Shown: positions 1 to 8,760, counted from the stretch's first letter. The stretch is DNA of 64,000 nucleotides from Bacteriovorax sp. MedPE-SWde (GCA_001874305.1 MPCU01000008.1:155274-219273), one strand, 5' to 3'. Numbers and translations are program-made. Notes: generated by a model from the sequence alone, not told the origin.

Positions 1-1
1 T

Positions 2-502
2 ATCCTTCACCTCTATGGGTTAGCTAAAGACTTTGCTCTATCTGGCTTCAAGGTTGGTTTTTTCTTATCACATAATGAAAAAGTAACAAAGGCCGTTCAA
101 AGTCTAACTTATTTTCATACTGTATCGACTCATACTCAACATATTGTAAATAATATTATTTCTGATCATAAATGGTGTGAAGAACTCTTTAATTATAATA
201 ATGAAATACTCAAAGAGACTTTCTCTGAGCTAACAAATGGACTCGACAGTATCGGAATAGATTATTACCCAAGTAATTCAGGAATATTCACGATGATTGA
301 TCTTACTCCTTACATGAAGGAGAAAACAGCTCAAGCAGAAATGGAATTATTCAATTTCTTAATAGATGAATTAAAAATAAGTATTACCCCTGGACAATTC
401 TTTGGGGAGAAGAACTATGGATTCTTTAGAGTTTGTTACGCAAAACCAAATGAAACTCTTAAGTCATTTTTACAAAGACTATCAAAGCTAAAAGAGAAAT
501 AA
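2..502 (+). CDS. PLP-dependent class I/II aminotransferase, C-terminal part (5' end outside window)
   Basis: The reading frame is open from base 2 to the stop at 500-502, so only the last ~166 residues are present. Near the left edge it encodes YGLAKDFALSGFKVGFF, the fold-type I motif (S/A-K-D-F-x-L-x-G-x-R/K-x-G) in which the lysine forms the Schiff base with pyridoxal phosphate. The wording of this motif is closest to the 1-aminocyclopropane-1-carboxylate synthase-like branch of aminotransferases. The tail (x-G-x-F-F-G-E-K-N-Y-G-F-F-R-V-C-Y) fits the small domain with the substrate-carboxylate arginine (F-F-R-V). The substrate cannot be told from this fragment. The gene ends 3 bp before the convergent histidine kinase. 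Confidence 0.85.
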   Translation: MLHLYGLAKDFALSGFKVGFFLSHNEKVTKAVQSLTYFHTVSTHTQHIVNNIISDHKWCEELFNYNNEILKETFSELTNGLDSIGIDYYPSNSGIFTMIDLTPYMKEKTAQAEMELFNFLIDELKISITPGQFFGEKNYGFFRVCYAKPNETLKSFLQRLSKLKEK

Positions 503-505
503 AAA

Positions 506-1579
506 TTAGCGGTTAAACCTAGTAGTTATAGTGGAGATACCTTCTTGAGAAATCATAAGTTCTCCATTGTGCTGCTTTAAGATCTCTTTTACGATCTGAA
601 GACCCACGCCCATCCCCTTACCAAGCTTCTTAGTTGACTGTCCTCCCCTTTTAATTTTCTCTTGTACTGCGAGAGGAATTCCATCACCAGAATCACTTAC
701 TGCAAAATCAATTTTTGACTCAGTCCATGTGATATCTAAAGATACCCATTTCTCCTCTAAATCCTTAACTGCTTCACTAGAGTTCTTCATTATATTATAT
801 AGGACCTGTGATACTTGTACCGCTTGGCACTTTAATTTCAAGCCTTCGTAGACCGTTTCACGTGGAAAGATGAATTCAACTCCATTAGACATTAGAGAAT
901 CAGTCACCAGCTCTTGAGTTAAGTCAATTATATCTGCTAAATCTACTTCTTTCATACTTCCATGAAAACTATCGTGACCAATATTTCTTACCCAGCCTGA
1001 AATATTTGTAAGAGTTTCATGTGTGGCAAGAAGTTCATTTGTTAAATCAATGAGTTCTTTGTTTTCAAAAGCATTGGCAAGTAATTCTTTCTTTCTCAAT
1101 AAAGCTTTCATCCTCATAAGTGGTCCATTGATCTCATGAACTAAATAAGCGGCATGCTTTCCTAGTTTTTCATAGTGTCCCTTATCAGAAAGTATCTTTG
1201 ATGATTTCGATGTTCTGTCGAGATCGATCATTAAACCAAAAATACCTTCAATATTCCCATTCTCATCAACAACAGCACTTTTTACAAACCTAAACCTTCT
1301 TCTCTTTCCATCACTACAAAGAACATCTGAATCATAGATTTGTTTACCATGTGCCTCCATCAATCTTTCATCTTGATGTTTATATCTCTCCAAGAGATCA
1401 TGAGGAATTTTAGAATTAAAATCCTCAACGTTCTTACCAATGATTTGAGCTTTACTGGCCCCTAAGATTTCGACAGCAAAGATATTATTACATCCATAAT
1501 ACCTAAGATCTGAATCCTTATAGAATGCAGGAAATGGAAGTGTATCAACTATAGTACTTAGCAGATTTAAGATATTCAT
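506..1579 (-). CDS. Cytoplasmic PAS-domain sensor histidine kinase
   Basis: A 357-residue protein with no membrane segment. Residues ~5-120 form a PAS domain (F-P-A-F-Y-K-D-x-D-L-R-Y at the start, a G-I-F-G-L-M-I-D-L strand at its end). The H box H-E-I-N-G-P-L-M places the phosphorylated histidine at residue 148. The C-terminal ATPase domain shows the N box (NIMKNSSEAV), the G1 box (DSGDGIP) and the G2 box (GKGMGVGLQIV). It should autophosphorylate in response to a cytoplasmic cue read by the PAS domain. No response regulator is adjacent, so it is an orphan kinase. There is no clear ribosome-binding site before the ATG. Confidence 0.9.
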   Translation of the reverse strand: MNILNLLSTIVDTLPFPAFYKDSDLRYYGCNNIFAVEILGASKAQIIGKNVEDFNSKIPHDLLERYKHQDERLMEAHGKQIYDSDVLCSDGKRRRFRFVKSAVVDENGNIEGIFGLMIDLDRTSKSSKILSDKGHYEKLGKHAAYLVHEINGPLMRMKALLRKKELLANAFENKELIDLTNELLATHETLTNISGWVRNIGHDSFHGSMKEVDLADIIDLTQELVTDSLMSNGVEFIFPRETVYEGLKLKCQAVQVSQVLYNIMKNSSEAVKDLEEKWVSLDITWTESKIDFAVSDSGDGIPLAVQEKIKRGGQSTKKLGKGMGVGLQIVKEILKQHNGELMISQEGISTITTRFNR

Positions 1580-1783
1580 CTTTAAAGCCTAGCACAACAC
1601 AAAAAAATTATTGCAAAGAAAAGAATACCTAGAAATAGCTTTAATTTATGACTGTATATGAGATGAACACTTCGACTAGATTGTTAACAATATTTATATA
1701 CAGAATAGATAACATCTCAATACTACATAGAAATTATGGCACAGAACATGCACATAAACATACATACACTTCAGGGGATTAAT

Positions 1784-3310
1784 ATGAGATTTAACTATTC
1801 TACAGCTTTAGTATTATTGAGTATCTGTACATCGTCTTTGGCCAATACCTATAGAGGAACTTTATTCAAAAGAAATGGCGCTCCAATGGCAAAAATATCT
1901 CATAACAATAATCAGGTAGAAGTACATCTTCAAGCATCTAAGAAGCATCAAAAATACCTCGATAAAGTTCTTCTTAATCGACCAGATTATATTTTTGAAC
2001 TGGACGGCGAATTAAATAAAACTAACCTTACTCTTTCAAAGATGCCATCAATTGTTGGAGGCCTTATAGACATCAAAGGACATCTAACTAAGAGTGATGA
2101 CCAACTTTATATAAATGGAATGAAAGCAAAATTTGGTAGAACAAAAGTTATATATCGAGATAAGTTTGACGAAAAAAGTGAGCAATACTTTATAAATAAG
2201 AAGGTACATATCCAAGGTCAAATGGAAGAAGATACATTAGTTATTAATGCAATTATTCTTGATGATCTATTAAGTGCCTCGGAAAATAACGAATACCCTC
2301 CAGTATCTGAGTTTCAAGAAAATCCATTAAAATATGTTCTTAAAGAAATGCCCAAGAATGAAAATTCTCAAAAGAGAATACCATTTAGAGGAGTTCTAAA
2401 GAAAAATTCTAATTACACTGCAGCACCTGGCGACAATTACTTATTTGTTACATATTCAGGTAGACAAGGTGATGACCCTGGAGCAGCAGCAGGTCACTTT
2501 GCATTAGGAATGGGAACAGTAAATGATGACCTTTCATTAAAGGGCGAAACATTTAACTTTTACTTCACAGGACCAAAAGAAGTACTAGCTAGCAATACTG
2601 GTTTAGTAAGTTACTTTGGACATCTTATACAAGGACAAGTTAACTATAGACCAACCTACTCTCTTATTGCGTACGGAAAATCAAAGAAAGAACTATTAAA
2701 GCTAAGAGATTTATATGAAGACCAACTTCACAGAGTAAGAACTGAAGAAGGACTTACTATTACACAGGTCTACAATTGTGTTACAACCTCATTAAAAGCA
2801 CTAAAAAAGGTTGGAATAAAAGGAGCTAGTCAATATTTCTGGGCACAACTATTTGATATCCAAAATTTAGCACTTCCATTAGCGGTGATTCCAAAACCTA
2901 GACCAATTAAGGATGAATCAGTAATAAGAGTTGCATCATATGCAGCAAGAAAAGACCCACAACTCTATGTGCCGAGACAGGCCTTTGAAGATCTTGCAAA
3001 GTCATTAGTTAAAAAGTCTAAGAAGTTTGGTATAGACCGAGTTGATTATGTTTTCATGCCTCAAACTGAATCTAATAGACCTGTTGGAGGAATTGGATAT
3101 AACGATGTATTCAAAGAGGCCACAAAGATACTTAAGTTTAGAGACAAGAGAGCAAAGAGAATAAAGAGTGAAGAGTGGGCAAAGAAAGTTGTAGCAAACA
3201 CTAACTCATCGACCTCAGAGCTATCTCGAGCAAAAGATATTTTGGCAAATGCAATTAGTCAGAAAAAAGATCAAGAACAAATTGATGAAGTATTAGAGAT
3301 AATTGATTAA
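1784..3310 (+). CDS. Secreted protein with papain-like (NlpC/DUF4105-like) His/Cys pattern, function unknown
   Basis: I chose the ATG at 1784 because AGGGGA lies 5 nt upstream and the product (508 residues) then begins with a standard signal peptide (MRFNYSTALVLLSICTSSLA). An in-frame ATG at 1736 would bury the signal peptide. The middle of the protein has A-A-A-G-H-F-A-L-G and, about 110 residues later, Y-N-C-V-T-T-S-L-K-A-L. This His-before-Cys order is what permuted NlpC/P60 and DUF4105-type cysteine hydrolases show, but no full family match can be claimed by eye. The C-terminal ~100 residues are Lys-rich. It likely acts in the periplasm or outside the cell. A strong terminator follows. 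Confidence 0.65.
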   Translation: MRFNYSTALVLLSICTSSLANTYRGTLFKRNGAPMAKISHNNNQVEVHLQASKKHQKYLDKVLLNRPDYIFELDGELNKTNLTLSKMPSIVGGLIDIKGHLTKSDDQLYINGMKAKFGRTKVIYRDKFDEKSEQYFINKKVHIQGQMEEDTLVINAIILDDLLSASENNEYPPVSEFQENPLKYVLKEMPKNENSQKRIPFRGVLKKNSNYTAAPGDNYLFVTYSGRQGDDPGAAAGHFALGMGTVNDDLSLKGETFNFYFTGPKEVLASNTGLVSYFGHLIQGQVNYRPTYSLIAYGKSKKELLKLRDLYEDQLHRVRTEEGLTITQVYNCVTTSLKALKKVGIKGASQYFWAQLFDIQNLALPLAVIPKPRPIKDESVIRVASYAARKDPQLYVPRQAFEDLAKSLVKKSKKFGIDRVDYVFMPQTESNRPVGGIGYNDVFKEATKILKFRDKRAKRIKSEEWAKKVVANTNSSTSELSRAKDILANAISQKKDQEQIDEVLEIID

Positions 3311-3318
3311 ATATCATC

Positions 3319-3356
3319 AGAGACCGAGGTTCCCCTCCCCGGTCTCTGGTTTTATT
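3319..3356. terminator. Rho-independent terminator between convergent genes
   Basis: Arms AGAGACCG (3319-3326) and CGGTCTCT (3340-3347) are perfectly complementary, and a T-rich tract (GGTTTTATT) follows on the + strand. It sits between the stop of the secreted hydrolase-like gene and the stop of the convergent nitroreductase, so it may serve both. Confidence 0.85.
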
Positions 3357-3990
3357 ATTTAATGAAATCTACGATATCTTCCATCGGAAATCTAACCTTA
3401 GCCAACTCACTATACTTATCGTCAGCAGATCTAAAACCAACTGGGCAGGCCACAAGAGACTTCCATCCGGTTCCCTCAAGACCAAGAACCTTATCATACT
3501 CAGCAGGAATAATTCCTTCCATAGGACATGCATCAATTGCTTGATCTGCACAAGAAACAAGGAAGCTACCTAGAGCGATATATACTTGATTTTTCATCCA
3601 AGAAATTTTCTGTTCACTATTCATTCTTGAAAGAAAGCCTTTCATAACATCACCGTATCCAGCGAGACTTTCTAGAGGCGCTCCTCTCGTTTTAGCAGTA
3701 TCTTCAAGAAACTTTTGAACATCGTCCTCGTTGAAGTTCTCGTTATAACAAAATACTACCTGATGAGAGCAATCTACAACTTGTCCTTGATTCCAACTAT
3801 GAGCAAGAAGTTCTTTCTTAGTTTCATCATTAGAAATAAAGATAAATTTCCATGGTTGTAGTCCAAAAGAAGAAGCTGAAAGTCTTAAAGATTCTGCAAG
3901 AGTGTTTACTTGTTCGTCAGATAACTTCTTTGAAGAATCAAAGCTCTTTGTTGCATATCGCCAATTTAGTTTTTCTATTAATTGAGTCAT
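3355..3990 (-). CDS. NAD(P)H-dependent nitroreductase family flavoprotein
   Basis: The 211-residue length and the opening W-R-Y-A-T-K-S-F-D motif, followed by L-x-L-S-A-S-S-F-G-L-Q-P-W-K-F, are typical of the NfsB/FMN nitroreductase family. The R-Y-A-x-K region binds the FMN phosphate and the S-S-F-G-L-Q-P-W stretch lines the flavin pocket. Toward the C terminus A-C-P-M-E-G matches the usual A-T-P-M-E-G loop. It probably reduces quinones, nitro compounds or similar using NAD(P)H in the cytoplasm. AAAGG 7 nt before the ATG supports the start. It appears monocistronic. Confidence 0.88.
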   Translation of the reverse strand: MTQLIEKLNWRYATKSFDSSKKLSDEQVNTLAESLRLSASSFGLQPWKFIFISNDETKKELLAHSWNQGQVVDCSHQVVFCYNENFNEDDVQKFLEDTAKTRGAPLESLAGYGDVMKGFLSRMNSEQKISWMKNQVYIALGSFLVSCADQAIDACPMEGIIPAEYDKVLGLEGTGWKSLVACPVGFRSADDKYSELAKVRFPMEDIVDFIK

Positions 3991-4027
3991 TTTTATACCT
4001 TTGTTGTCTAATATTTACTTTAATAAA

Positions 4028-4057
4028 TTAACACAAATATATCATTAGCGGTATAAT
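4028..4057 (+). promoter_or_regulatory. Sigma-70-like promoter giving a probable leaderless mRNA
   Basis: TTAACA (4028-4033), an 18-bp spacer and a perfect TATAAT (4052-4057) lie directly before the ATG at 4064. The distance from the -10 box to the start codon is 6 nt and there is no Shine-Dalgarno sequence, so transcription should start at or next to the A of the ATG. Confidence 0.6.
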
Positions 4058-4063
4058 ATTGAA

Positions 4064-4783
4064 ATGAAAGCAATCCTACTCCTTCTTATTACGATTCAAT
4101 TTGTTTCAGCAAAGACTTACAAGTTTAGTACATTAGAATGGCCTCCATATATTGGAAGTAAATTAAAAAACCAAGGCGTAGTTGCTCAGATAGTAAGAGA
4201 AGCATATAGAGCAGTTGGACATGAAGTTACCTTTGAATTTCTTCCATGGTCAAGAGCTGTGAAGCTAGCAAAAGAAGGAGATTACGATGGTCTTCTGCCG
4301 GAGTATTACTCTAAAGATAATAGTAGTTCCTTTACTTATTCTAACAGTTTTTTAAGTGGGCCTGTAGGACTATATACAACAAGCTATTCAAATATTAAAA
4401 GGGCCTCAAACCTAATTTCAACAATTAAAGGAAAGAGAGTTGGGCTTGTTAGAGGTTATGTTAATACGAAGGTAATCGACAAAGGAATTGGTTTTACAAA
4501 AGATTATGCAAGTTCAGATTTAATTAATCTACGCAAACTAAAGTCATCACGAGTAGATTTAATCTTTATTGATCACTTTGTTGCCCAGTACTTGATTGAT
4601 AATAACTTTAAAAGAGGAGAATTTAAATTTCTCACCCCTGCCTATGAGAATAAAAAGCTATATATTTGTTTTTCAAAGAAAAAGAAAGACCATATGGAGA
4701 AACGGGATCTATTTAACAAAGGTTTAAAACTAATAAAGAATAAAATCCCAAGAATCTTAGAGTTACATCAGCTTTCTCAATAA
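4064..4783 (+). CDS. Periplasmic solute-binding protein, family 3 (orphan)
   Basis: A 239-residue protein with a signal peptide (MKAILLLLITIQFVSA) followed by the family-3 binding-protein fold. Diagnostic parts are E-W-P-P-Y-I near the mature N terminus, the F-L-P-W-S-R-A segment and the G-K-R-V-G-L-V-R-G-Y hinge region. Such proteins bind amino acids or other small organic ligands in the periplasm. No permease or ATPase gene is adjacent, and two similar orphans occur at 47.6 and 50.5 kb, so it may feed a transporter encoded elsewhere or act as a sensor. Translation probably begins on a leaderless transcript. Confidence 0.85.
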   Translation: MKAILLLLITIQFVSAKTYKFSTLEWPPYIGSKLKNQGVVAQIVREAYRAVGHEVTFEFLPWSRAVKLAKEGDYDGLLPEYYSKDNSSSFTYSNSFLSGPVGLYTTSYSNIKRASNLISTIKGKRVGLVRGYVNTKVIDKGIGFTKDYASSDLINLRKLKSSRVDLIFIDHFVAQYLIDNNFKRGEFKFLTPAYENKKLYICFSKKKKDHMEKRDLFNKGLKLIKNKIPRILELHQLSQ

Positions 4784-4799
4784 CTCTCATCATTGGTAT

Positions 4800-5870
4800 T
4801 TAGTAAACGTAGCCGACTTTAACCATGACTGAAGTTGACTTAATTGTCGTATCTAATTTGCCAAGCATTGCTGAGGTCAATGGGTTTGTTTCTTTAGTCT
4901 CAACTTCTGAAAAGCTTGCTGAACCACCGACAGAAAAGCCACCACTTGCTCCATAGGCAAAATTAAAAATATGCTCGACACGTGAATCTTCTGACTCATC
5001 ATCAGGACTTAGTGCTAGTTCATTAAAAACAAGTTTATCATTATCTTTGAATCCATTTTGATAAAGACGACCTGTATAACCTAAAGCGATTTTCCAAAAC
5101 TTTATCTCACCTGTTCCAGAGATACGAGTTGGAGATCCAGAACTTAAAGATTTCTCATACCCTAGTTCTAAATGAAGAGCCTTATTCTCATACCCAATAC
5201 CAAGACCTACGCCATTAGTTGCCTCTGTTGTGCTTGATTTATCGTAACCAGTAATAACTTTAAATTCTTCTTTATCAATTGTAAGAGACGCCCTTTCGAA
5301 ATATCCGGCAAACTTAAAGTTGCTTAGAGGAAGTACAGCACCAGCTTTTATAATATTAGAAGTAATATCCTCTTTAATATCTTCGCTAAAAGTATTCCCT
5401 CCAAATGTGAATGAGAACTTTGAGCTAAACTCATAACTCTGTCTTGCCAAACTCAGTCCAAAGAACTTTCCAAGACCTACACCAAGCTCCATATGAGAAA
5501 AGCTAATATCATTTGATATAGTTGTCGGATCAGTCGTTGGCGAATCGACAGTAATGACACGTGTCCCGGAGTTCTTTATGAGTGATAATTCAGTCGTTAG
5601 AAATCCCCCACTCTTTCCCCCTCTAAAGAAAGTCAGAGTATCAATATCGATTTCGGTAGTACTCACTTCACCATTAATTTCATCTACTATTTGTTCTTTT
5701 TCTATCTTATCTTTACCGCCGACAGCACTGTATTGACCAAATTCACGACCACCAATAACAGCAGGATTAATAGATTTCATCTCGGAGAAGAATGAGCTAC
5801 TTGCCATCTGAGCATAAGTAGATGTGTAACAAGAAATAACAACAATGATTTTTAGGATTAATTTATTCAC
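4800..5870 (-). CDS. Predicted outer-membrane beta-barrel protein, function unknown
   Basis: A 356-residue protein beginning with GTG, with a signal peptide ending near T-S-T-Y-A-Q. The rest alternates polar and aromatic or aliphatic residues with Gly-rich turns (G-V-G-L-G-I-G-Y-E, I-A-L-G-Y-T-G-R-L-Y, G-A-S-G-G-F-S-V-G-G-S-A) and ends in M-V-K-V-G-Y-V-Y, a terminal aromatic strand as in outer-membrane barrels. No named family is recognised. The GTG start lies inside a perfect 14-bp inverted repeat (5866-5899), and a TAAAAT box is 5 nt upstream of it. No Shine-Dalgarno sequence is visible. Confidence 0.6.
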   Translation of the reverse strand: MNKLILKIIVVISCYTSTYAQMASSSFFSEMKSINPAVIGGREFGQYSAVGGKDKIEKEQIVDEINGEVSTTEIDIDTLTFFRGGKSGGFLTTELSLIKNSGTRVITVDSPTTDPTTISNDISFSHMELGVGLGKFFGLSLARQSYEFSSKFSFTFGGNTFSEDIKEDITSNIIKAGAVLPLSNFKFAGYFERASLTIDKEEFKVITGYDKSSTTEATNGVGLGIGYENKALHLELGYEKSLSSGSPTRISGTGEIKFWKIALGYTGRLYQNGFKDNDKLVFNELALSPDDESEDSRVEHIFNFAYGASGGFSVGGSASFSEVETKETNPLTSAMLGKLDTTIKSTSVMVKVGYVY

Positions 5871-5899
5871 AACTTATTTTATCGGAAATAAGTTGTGAA
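5866..5899 (-). promoter_or_regulatory. Perfect 14-bp inverted repeat around the GTG start of the barrel gene
   Basis: TTCACAACTTATTT (5866-5879) and AAATAAGTTGTGAA (5886-5899) are exact complements separated by 6 nt. The GTG start of the downstream barrel protein (5868-5870) lies within one arm. It could be an operator, a terminator-like hairpin for the upstream gene (which stops at 5919) or a structure that hides the start codon. There is no U-tract directly after it. Confidence 0.5.
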
Positions 5900-5918
5900 T
5901 TGAACTAGGTAAAAAAGA

Positions 5919-7217
5919 TTAGAGATCGAAAGGAAACTTTTCAGCAAAGGCAGGTTCTAAATCCCCTAGCCACTCAGCATCAGGATTATACTTAGCAAAG
6001 AATGGTGCTTTTACGATCTCTGGGTTACGTGCCTGAAGCATATTCAGCATAAATGCCTTTTCTCCATTAATCTCAGTAATACCTTCAATACATACTTTTC
6101 CAGGGTGCGCCGACATAGACGGTCCACGAACAGTTCTTGCAAGTCCAGAGACCTGTCTTATTGCATCTTGATAGATTGTAAGAGCTCTTTCTAGAGAAAG
6201 ACCAAAATAGTGTTGTGGTCCAGTATCTCTTTCAACGAACATATAATAAGGAATAAGCCCAAGTCTTACTTGCTCTTTCCACATTCTCGCCCATACATCT
6301 GCATCATCATTAATATGCTTAATAATTGGAGACTGTGTTCTTATTTGAGCACCTGTTGCCCTAATATTCTTGATTGCTACATGAGCAGTTTCAGTTGTAA
6401 TTTCTCGCCAGTGATTTAGGTGGGCCATAAATGCTAAGTGCTTACCACTATCAACAACCTTCCTAAAAAGACCTAGGATATTTTCAGCATCAGCATCATT
6501 AACAAATTTTGAAGGCCAATAACTTAAAGACTTAGAACCAATTCTTATGTTTTGAATATGCTCCATCCCCTCTTCTAAAAGAGGTTCAATATATAAAGCT
6601 AATGCTTTAGAGTTCATTATCATTGGATCACCACCAGTGATAAGTACATCAGTAATTTCTTTGTGCTCTCTTAAGTATTTAACAAATGTCTTTGCTTGAT
6701 CCGTTGCAAACTTTAAAGAAGCATCACCAATAAACTGAGGCCATCTAAAACAGAAAGTACAATAACTATGACACTGCTGACCTTGAGAAGGAAAAATCAG
6801 TGCCGTCTCTCTATACTTATGTTGCAGACCAGGAACTGGCTCATTATCAAGCTTAGGAACATTTGCTTCAAGTTGACCAGCAGGATGAGGATTAAGCTCT
6901 TGCCGAACCTCATTTGCAACGGCTTTGATATCTGCAGGCGAACTCATTTCAGCATCTAATGCTGACTTCATTTTATTATATTGATCTTCGGATAACATTT
7001 TCTTATCCATAAATGTCAGACGAAAAATAGGATCCGTTTCGACATTATCCCAATCAATGAGATTCTCAGTTACATAGTTATTCACTCTAAATGGAAGGAC
7101 ACTACCAACAACCTTAAGCCCTTCTTTCATTTCATCGGAAAGTTTATCGTATTGAGGAAGCTTAGAAATATTCCCAAGCGTGTATAATTTCATTCTTTCG
7201 TTAAAGATCATAAACAA
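5919..7217 (-). CDS. KamA-family radical SAM protein (lysine 2,3-aminomutase-like)
   Basis: A 432-residue radical SAM enzyme with C149-x3-C153-x2-C156 (CHSYCTFCFRWPQF), the spacing that binds the SAM-ligated 4Fe-4S cluster. The following I-T-G-G-D-P-M is the GGE-type SAM-amine motif as found in lysine 2,3-aminomutases. The overall length and the I-R-T-Q-S-P-I, Y-Y-M-F-V-E-R-D-T-G-P stretches match the KamA family. The region where true aminomutases have the PLP-binding P-G-G-G-G-K loop reads S-A-H-P-G-K-V here, so the substrate and PLP use are uncertain. It may be an aminomutase-related enzyme rather than a lysine aminomutase. An earlier or later start (M3 or M9) is possible because no clear ribosome-binding site is seen. 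Confidence 0.85.
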   Translation of the reverse strand: MFMIFNERMKLYTLGNISKLPQYDKLSDEMKEGLKVVGSVLPFRVNNYVTENLIDWDNVETDPIFRLTFMDKKMLSEDQYNKMKSALDAEMSSPADIKAVANEVRQELNPHPAGQLEANVPKLDNEPVPGLQHKYRETALIFPSQGQQCHSYCTFCFRWPQFIGDASLKFATDQAKTFVKYLREHKEITDVLITGGDPMIMNSKALALYIEPLLEEGMEHIQNIRIGSKSLSYWPSKFVNDADAENILGLFRKVVDSGKHLAFMAHLNHWREITTETAHVAIKNIRATGAQIRTQSPIIKHINDDADVWARMWKEQVRLGLIPYYMFVERDTGPQHYFGLSLERALTIYQDAIRQVSGLARTVRGPSMSAHPGKVCIEGITEINGEKAFMLNMLQARNPEIVKAPFFAKYNPDAEWLGDLEPAFAEKFPFDL

Positions 7218-7465
7218 AAACTCTCTAAGTATTAAATATCATTGAAATGAATTACTAACATAAGTAACTTCTAATGGAAACTTCAAATAGCTTATAGGTA
7301 AGCATTACAAGGTTTATAAATGATTTTTAGTAGATTTAATGGGCACTTCAAGCATCAGACTGTCCTGTTTTGTTCACTTTTCTTATTAATCTATTTATAT
7401 TTCACGCATAAAATTAATCTAAGTACCTATCTTTGAAAAAAGGAGCTTCAATACTTGGATAATGT

Positions 7466-8461
7466 ATGAAAATTCTCATTCTCTATATCTGCTTAGCAAT
7501 AGGTATCTCATTCATATGTTCAATACTTGAAGCTGTAATCTTAAGTGTTACTCCTAACTATTTAGAGTCAATAAGGTCGACAAGGCCAAAAGAATTTCAA
7601 GATCTCAACCCTCTCAGAGCAAATATCGAAAGACCTCTCGCATCAATTTTAACCATTAATACTTTTGCCCATACAATCGGAGCCGCAGGTGCAGGTGCGC
7701 AGGCCCAGGAAGTATTTGGAAATAAATGGATTACAGTTTTTTCAATTATACTGACACTAGGAATTCTCTTCTTCAGCGAAATTATACCAAAATCTATTGG
7801 TGCAAATTACTGGAAGTCCCTTACTCCCTTTGCATCAAAGATTCTTCCTCCAATGATTATCATCACTTACCCACTTGTTATCACGAGTGAATACTTAACC
7901 AAGTTCTTATTCCCTAAAGAGTTAGAAAAGACTTCAAGAAGTGAAATACAGGCAATTGTCGAATTAGGTTTAAGAGATGGTGCTCTTGAGTTGAGTGAGT
8001 ATAATCTCTTAAAACAGTTAATGGAATTTAAGCACATAACTGCTGTTGAAGTTATGACTAAATCAGAAAATGTTATAGGACTTGAAGCGAATATGACTTC
8101 AAAAGAAATTTCTGACAAGGTCGTTAAGATTCATAACTCACGCCTTCTCGTATTTGGTGTTCATCATGATGATCTAAAAGGTTATGTATTAAAAAGTGAG
8201 CTTTTAAATGAGATAGCTCTAAAAAAAGAAGTCGACCTTCATGAACTTTCAAAACCCATATTAATTGTTCCTACATATGTTCGACTAAAGACATTATTTT
8301 TTAGATTACTAGAGCGTAAAGAGCATATCTGCGCGGTAGTTGATGACTACGGAACATTTGTAGGAATTGTTACTTTAGAGAATATTATTGAAGCACTACT
8401 TGGACTTGATATTATAGATGAGTTTGATAAGGACGAGTCCTCAATAAAGAAGGGCCAATAG
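7466..8461 (+). CDS. CNNM/CorC-type membrane protein (DUF21 plus CBS pair)
   Basis: A 331-residue protein with four N-terminal hydrophobic segments forming the DUF21/CNNM domain (I-S-F-I-C-S-I-L-E-A-V at the start, then A-G-A-G-A-Q-A-Q and F-F-S-E-I-I-P-K-S-I-G, the hallmark E-I-x-P-K). It is followed by a pair of CBS domains from about residue 190 (V-M-T-K-S-E-N-V-I-G, and later A-V-V-D-D-Y-G-T-F-V-G-I-V-T-L-E-N). Family members are linked to Mg or Co efflux and are regulated by nucleotide binding to the CBS pair. The usual C-terminal CorC/HlyC transporter-associated domain is missing; the protein stops soon after the second CBS motif. Confidence 0.85.
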   Translation: MKILILYICLAIGISFICSILEAVILSVTPNYLESIRSTRPKEFQDLNPLRANIERPLASILTINTFAHTIGAAGAGAQAQEVFGNKWITVFSIILTLGILFFSEIIPKSIGANYWKSLTPFASKILPPMIIITYPLVITSEYLTKFLFPKELEKTSRSEIQAIVELGLRDGALELSEYNLLKQLMEFKHITAVEVMTKSENVIGLEANMTSKEISDKVVKIHNSRLLVFGVHHDDLKGYVLKSELLNEIALKKEVDLHELSKPILIVPTYVRLKTLFFRLLERKEHICAVVDDYGTFVGIVTLENIIEALLGLDIIDEFDKDESSIKKGQ

Positions 8462-8489
8462 ATAAGTGCTACTTTATGTAGCACCTATC
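8461..8489. terminator. Hairpin between convergent genes, possible terminator
   Basis: GATA-GTGCTAC (8461-8472) pairs with GTAGCAC-TATC (8478-8489) with one mismatch and a 5-nt loop. It sits right after the stop of the CNNM gene and before the convergent small metal-associated gene. No good U-tract follows on either strand, so factor-independent termination is not certain. Confidence 0.45.
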
Positions 8490-8498
8490 CTATGAACT

Positions 8499-8738
8499 TT
8501 ATTTTTTCTTGTGATCTTTTTTTTCTTCGTTCCCGTGACCTTCACACTCACATTGAGTTTCAGGCTTTCCACAATCATGGCACATTTCAACCTTCTTTCT
8601 TCTACGTGACTTTACATTAGAGCTCTTCTTTACTTCTTTCGTTTCAATGATATTGCTTAGAGAGTCATTAGCAAGAGTCGTTGAATTAACTAGAGTTAAA
8701 CTAAGAACTGCGAATAATAAACTTGTAATACTTTTCAT
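8499..8738 (-). CDS. Small secreted Cys/His-rich protein, last gene of the metal-efflux operon
   Basis: A 79-residue protein with a signal peptide (MKSITSLLFAVLSLTLVNSTTLA) and a strongly basic tail. The motif C-H-D-C-G-K-P-E-T-Q-C-E-C-E-G-H (four Cys, two His) looks able to bind a metal ion and resembles a short zinc ribbon. The Shine-Dalgarno sequence is very strong (AGGAGG, 6 nt before ATG). It starts 22 bp after the stop of the CzcA pump gene on the same strand, so it is almost certainly co-transcribed. A role as periplasmic metal chaperone or buffer is inferred from composition and context only. Confidence 0.7.
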   Translation of the reverse strand: MKSITSLLFAVLSLTLVNSTTLANDSLSNIIETKEVKKSSNVKSRRRKKVEMCHDCGKPETQCECEGHGNEEKKDHKKK

Positions 8739-8760
8739 AATATCCTCCTAATAGATATAT

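Noticed and set aside
8461..8489. Hairpin as a certain rho-independent terminator
   Set aside because: The stem is good but no U-tract follows on either strand, so I list it only as possible.
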